Shown: one piece after another, positions 61,117-64,000 of the stretch | How positions within the stretch are numbered: the stretch's first letter is position 1 | Layout: each line of letters starts with the position of its first letter | Source: Pyxidicoccus parkwaysis | Lineage (GTDB): Bacteria; Myxococcota; Myxococcia; Myxococcales; Myxococcaceae | Direction of reading: 5' to 3' | Length of the DNA: 64,000 nucleotides | Assembly (NCBI RefSeq): GCF_017301735.1 | Contig: NZ_CP071090.1 | Location: 558,001-622,000, forward strand | Program-made: the position numbers and the translations under genes | The notes under the pieces: model-generated | Told to the model about the DNA's origin: nothing | The model's database searches: none | What the model saw: the letters and a program-made list of their open reading frames with translations, nothing else

Positions 61117-61143
61117 TGATCCGGATCATCACCCTGGATCCAG
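61117..61143. promoter_or_regulatory. Two adjacent palindromes upstream of the Lys/Ala-rich gene
   Basis: TGATCCGGATCA (61117-61128) and CTGGATCCAG (61134-61143) are perfect palindromes of 12 and 10 bp, 45-70 nt upstream of the 61072 start, in the 117-nt spacer behind the S53 gene. They are candidate operator sites; function is inferred. Confidence 0.4.
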
Positions 61144-61189
61144 AGTGGCGAGGCCCCGGTGTCGCACTCCTGGGATGGGGTCCCGGGTG

Positions 61190-62965
61190 TCAGGGAAGGG
61201 TACTGAACAGGCCGTGCGCGTTGGGGGCGCCCCACCCGGTGGGGATGTCCCAGCCGGGGCCGGCCACGTGCTGCCGGTCGGTGACGCCCACGGTGATGTC
61301 CCGGAAGGAGTTCTGCACCTCGCGCTGCGTGTAGAGCTGCGGGTTGAGCCACCCCACCGGCGGCTTGTTCTGGGACAGGCGCGCGCTGTTCACCACGGCC
61401 ACCAGCCCCGCGAAGACGGGTGAGGCGAACGAGGTGCCCGTGTTGGGGCTCGTCACGCCCAGCCACGTGTACCAGTACCCGGTGTCCGCGTTGAGGGCCA
61501 CGTCCGCCACGGCGCGGCGGCCAGGCGGCTTCGGCAGCCCCTGTTGCCACTCGGGAGTGGGGAAGGTCCGGCTGATGCCCGAGCCCGAGTAGAGCCAGGC
61601 CACCTCGCCCGTCACGTTCATGCCGTTCATCTTGAGCTGCGTGCCGCCCACGGAGGTGACGTACGGGCTGGAGGAGGGCACGTCCACGCCGGCCGAGTCA
61701 CCGCCCGCCGCCACCACGGTGATGCCGAGCGCGGCGGCCATCATCGCGGAGGCGTTGTACTGCTCGTGGACCGCCCGGGGCTCCGAGTCCTCGCGGTGGG
61801 CGAACGAGTCGGTGATGACGGACACCTCGCCCCGGGCGATGGCCTCGTTGAAGGTGTAGATCATCGACGTGTTGCGAGCGTCCGGGCCCATGTAGACGAC
61901 GACGTCCGCCTCGGGAGCCATGACGCTGGCCCACTCCACGTCGAGCTGTCCCTCGCGGTAGCGCGTCCCGGGCTCCTCCATGGTCATCACCACGGTGGGG
62001 TCCGCGCGCTGCACGCCAAAAATCTTCCAGAAGGCGCGCAGGTCCTTCCACCGGAAGCCCGCGCCGATGGTGACGCCCAGCTTCACGCCCTTGCCGCGGA
62101 AGCCCTTCTGGTACAGCGGCGTGAGGCCGTACGCGCTCGCCACCTGCTGAGGCGTGAGGCCGGCGGTGATGGGCTGGGGCTGATGAATGGGCACCTCGCC
62201 GAACTCGCCGCCCAGCGGGCCGGGCTCGGAGGGCAGGTCCACCGCGACGATGGAGGCGATGCGCTCCTTCACGTACTTCGGCGCCTTGATTTCCACATTG
62301 GGAGGCAGGCCGTAGACGTTGTGCGGCTCATTGCCTCCCTGCGGGGACTTGCGCTCCAGGATGATGAGCTGGACGCCGAAGGCCGCGTTGAACTGGCCTA
62401 CCGTGCCGCTGAAGTGGATGAGCAGCCGGTTGGTGGCGACGCGCTCCAGCTTGAGGCCCGCCGACTGGAGGTGGTCCGTCACCAGCTTCACGTCCTGCTC
62501 CCACGGCGCGTGGCGCGCGTTCCACTCCGACGGCGTCATGTAGCGGCGGAAGCGTTCGTTCCTCGGGTCATGGATGGCCTTGATGGACGCCTCCAGCTCC
62601 GCGCGGTTGCGGATGGGCAGCGCCACGAGGCCGCGGATGAGGTCCGTGTTCGGCGCGGGGCCCAGGTCCGTGTAGACGCCGGGCAGTGGCGCGGGCACGC
62701 CGTCCGGCGTGGGCTCGGGTGTGGGGTCCAGGTTGTCCGGCAGCGGTGGTGGGCCGTCCGGGTCCGGCGGCGGAGGCTGGGGCTCGGGAGGCGGTTGGGG
62801 CTCGGGAGTTGGAGTTGGTTGCGGCTGGGGCGCGGGCTGCGGAGCGGGCTCCGGAGGGTGGGTGCCGCTCGGCCGGGAAACGGAGACCAGTCGGTCCGAG
62901 TCGCGACAGCCCGCGGCGCACAGGGCGCTCAGGACCAGGAGGCTCGCAAGGATGCTTCCTCTCAT
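61190..62965 (-). CDS. S53 (sedolisin/kumamolisin-like) peptidase lipoprotein
   Basis: This 591-aa protein has a lipoprotein leader (SILASLLVLSALCAAGC, Cys-20) and a Pro-rich spacer (about 30-90, PEPQPPPEP-type). An activation prodomain (about 100-250) precedes the S53 catalytic part. The motif REGQLDVEWA supplies the Glu/Asp pair, the segment around SVITDSFAHRE is S53-like, and GTSFASP holds the catalytic Ser. The calcium-binding end GPGWDIPTGWGAPN is present, so the enzyme looks intact. S53 enzymes are acid serine proteases, usually secreted; a surface-anchored form suggests extracellular or periplasmic nutrient degradation (inference). ATG 62965 has GGGGGAG 6 nt upstream; a start 41 codons earlier is rejected. 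Confidence 0.9.
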   Translation of the reverse strand: MRGSILASLLVLSALCAAGCRDSDRLVSVSRPSGTHPPEPAPQPAPQPQPTPTPEPQPPPEPQPPPPDPDGPPPLPDNLDPTPEPTPDGVPAPLPGVYTDLGPAPNTDLIRGLVALPIRNRAELEASIKAIHDPRNERFRRYMTPSEWNARHAPWEQDVKLVTDHLQSAGLKLERVATNRLLIHFSGTVGQFNAAFGVQLIILERKSPQGGNEPHNVYGLPPNVEIKAPKYVKERIASIVAVDLPSEPGPLGGEFGEVPIHQPQPITAGLTPQQVASAYGLTPLYQKGFRGKGVKLGVTIGAGFRWKDLRAFWKIFGVQRADPTVVMTMEEPGTRYREGQLDVEWASVMAPEADVVVYMGPDARNTSMIYTFNEAIARGEVSVITDSFAHREDSEPRAVHEQYNASAMMAAALGITVVAAGGDSAGVDVPSSSPYVTSVGGTQLKMNGMNVTGEVAWLYSGSGISRTFPTPEWQQGLPKPPGRRAVADVALNADTGYWYTWLGVTSPNTGTSFASPVFAGLVAVVNSARLSQNKPPVGWLNPQLYTQREVQNSFRDITVGVTDRQHVAGPGWDIPTGWGAPNAHGLFSTLP

Positions 62966-63137
62966 GATGTGCTCCCCCAAGCCTCGCGGCGCGCGCAATG
63001 GCGAGCCGCCTCCTGTCCCGTCCTCGCACCGGAGGACCCCTGGCATGTCTGCCGGAGTGAAGGTGGGTGCGACACGGGGGGTGTGCAACTGTTCGCCAGC
63101 GGGCAGAGGGCGTTAGAGTGCGCGGACGCGTCCCCCC

Positions 63138-63887
63138 ATGCGGCTGCTGCGAACTGCCCTCGTCCTCGTCCTCCTCGCGCCCGGCGCGGTCCTGGCCCAG
63201 GAGGACACCCGTCTGGCCTTCCTCGGGCGCCAGCTCCAGCAGGGCAAGGACCCGCGCACGCGCTCCCAGGCGGCGCTGGTGCTGGGCGCCACGGAGGACC
63301 CGGAGGCGGTGCCGCTCTTGTGCGGAGGCCTGAAGGACGCGAGCGAGCTGGTGCGCGCGGCGGTGGCCAAGAGCCTGGCGAAGCTGCAGGAGCCGTCCGC
63401 GCTGGGCTGCCTCCAGGCGCACAAGGGCGAGGCGGACGCGGCGGCGAAGGCGGCAGTGGATGACGCGGTGGCGGCGCTGAAGGCGTACCAGGCGCGTCCG
63501 CCGCGCTTCTACGTGGCCATGGACGCGCTGAAGGACCGCACGGGCAAGCTGCCGGCGGAGCTGGTGAAGGCGACGGAGGCGCGGCTGCGCTCGCGGCTGA
63601 TGCGCCGGGGAGGCCTGGTGGCGCCGCCGAAGGAGTCGAAGGCGGCGGCGAAGGGCGCGCTGAAGAAGCTGGGCGTGCACGGCTTCCGCATCACCCCGGA
63701 GATACGCGCGACGGAGAGCGGCGGACTGCAGGTGGCCATCGTCTGCCTCTCGTACCCGGAGATGTCATTGATGGGGCAGGTGGAAGTGAATGCCGCGGGC
63801 GCGCAGCCCGGAGACCTCCTCAAGGCGCTGATACCGAAGGCGGTGGAGGACGCGGCGGAAACCTTCGAGTGGAATGGCGAGACATGA
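63138..63887 (+). CDS. Exported HEAT-repeat-like protein
   Basis: This 249-aa protein has a signal peptide (MRLLRTALVLVLLAPGAVLA). Residues 25-115 form HEAT-like helical pairs (for example RSQAALVLGATEDPEAVPLL and RAAVAKSLAKLQEPSALGCL), and the rest is a mixed domain with a basic Lys/Ala segment. HEAT repeats suggest protein binding. It is divergent from the S53 gene and overlaps the next gene start (ATGA at 63884), so they are coupled. Function unknown. Confidence 0.75.
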   Translation: MRLLRTALVLVLLAPGAVLAQEDTRLAFLGRQLQQGKDPRTRSQAALVLGATEDPEAVPLLCGGLKDASELVRAAVAKSLAKLQEPSALGCLQAHKGEADAAAKAAVDDAVAALKAYQARPPRFYVAMDALKDRTGKLPAELVKATEARLRSRLMRRGGLVAPPKESKAAAKGALKKLGVHGFRITPEIRATESGGLQVAIVCLSYPEMSLMGQVEVNAAGAQPGDLLKALIPKAVEDAAETFEWNGET

Positions 63888-64000
63888 CGACGACGGCTCC
63901 CCTGGCGACGACGAAGCGGCGCTGGCGCAACTTCCTCCTGGATACGGGCTTCCAGCTCAAGCTGACGGCGTACATCGTCCTCGTGACGCTGGTGTTGTCG
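63884..64000 (+). CDS. Truncated membrane protein (N-terminal 39 residues)
   Basis: The start overlaps the previous gene (ATGA). The visible part has a basic N-terminal region (TTKRRWRNFLLDTGFQLKL) followed by a hydrophobic helix (TAYIVLVTLVLS) that is cut by the window edge. The pattern is like the N-terminus of myxobacterial membrane sensor or HAMP-type proteins, but this rests on a short segment. Confidence 0.6.
   Translation, partial: MTTTAPLATTKRRWRNFLLDTGFQLKLTAYIVLVTLVLS

Overview
The window reads as chromosomal DNA of a high-GC Gram-negative delta-proteobacterium, most likely a myxobacterium of the Myxococcaceae. The reasons are very high GC with G/C-rich third codon positions, many lipoproteins and outer-membrane-type proteins, a prkA/yeaH/spoVR set, a PilZ-Hsp70 fusion, zinc-ribbon proteins with long Pro/Ala linkers, and many large proteins of unknown function. 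The genus cannot be fixed from the sequence alone. No rRNA, tRNA, CRISPR array, insertion sequence or prophage gene was seen. Coding density is high, and most genes sit in short operons with ATGA/GTGA overlaps.

Layout. 1-6.2 kb (minus): a truncated gene, an M23 endopeptidase, then the stress/sporulation set prkA-yeaH-spoVR. 6.5-8.1 kb (minus): an ABC-2 exporter pair. 8.2-10.9 kb (plus): an exported protein and a GT39-type glycosyltransferase. 10.9-16.1 kb: ruvX, a two-gene unit resembling a type III translocon protein with its TPR chaperone, an M48 protease and a TPR lipoprotein. 16.3-24.9 kb: two ArsA-like ATPases, a phasin-like protein, a ParA ATPase, a PhaR regulator, a zinc-ribbon membrane protein, a repeat protein, TatA and a GDPD phosphodiesterase followed by degenerate copies of its own 3' end. 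25-32.5 kb: two outer-membrane proteins, a very long S41 protease, an EI24 membrane protein and gshA. 32.6-38.6 kb (minus): alaS, a lipoprotein and a PilZ-Hsp70 fusion in one operon.

The most notable region is 39.2-57.9 kb: seven minus-strand genes, tightly packed and in part overlapping, that look like a greatly expanded poly-gamma-glutamate (PGA) or capsule-type polymer system. In transcription order they are a membrane protein with two tandem PgsC/CapC-like modules fused to a large C-terminal region, an 878-aa membrane-anchored protein, a 426-aa exported hydrolase-like protein, a 1694-aa exported protein ending in a probable outer-membrane beta-barrel, a 1529-aa protein with a PgsB/CapB Mur-ligase-type ATPase core, a FemAB/GNAT-type acyltransferase and a hexapeptide acetyltransferase. 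Inferred model: PgsB/PgsC-type polymerisation at the inner membrane, periplasmic handling or trimming, outer-membrane passage and acyl modification. Just upstream, a 414-aa lipoprotein shares motifs with the 426-aa protein and with two degenerate segments of the PgsC fusion, which suggests one hydrolase-like module was reused across the locus.

The end of the window (59.4-64 kb) holds an exported protein, a Lys/Ala-rich linker protein, an S53 (sedolisin) lipoprotein protease, a HEAT-like exported protein and the start of a membrane protein cut by the window edge.
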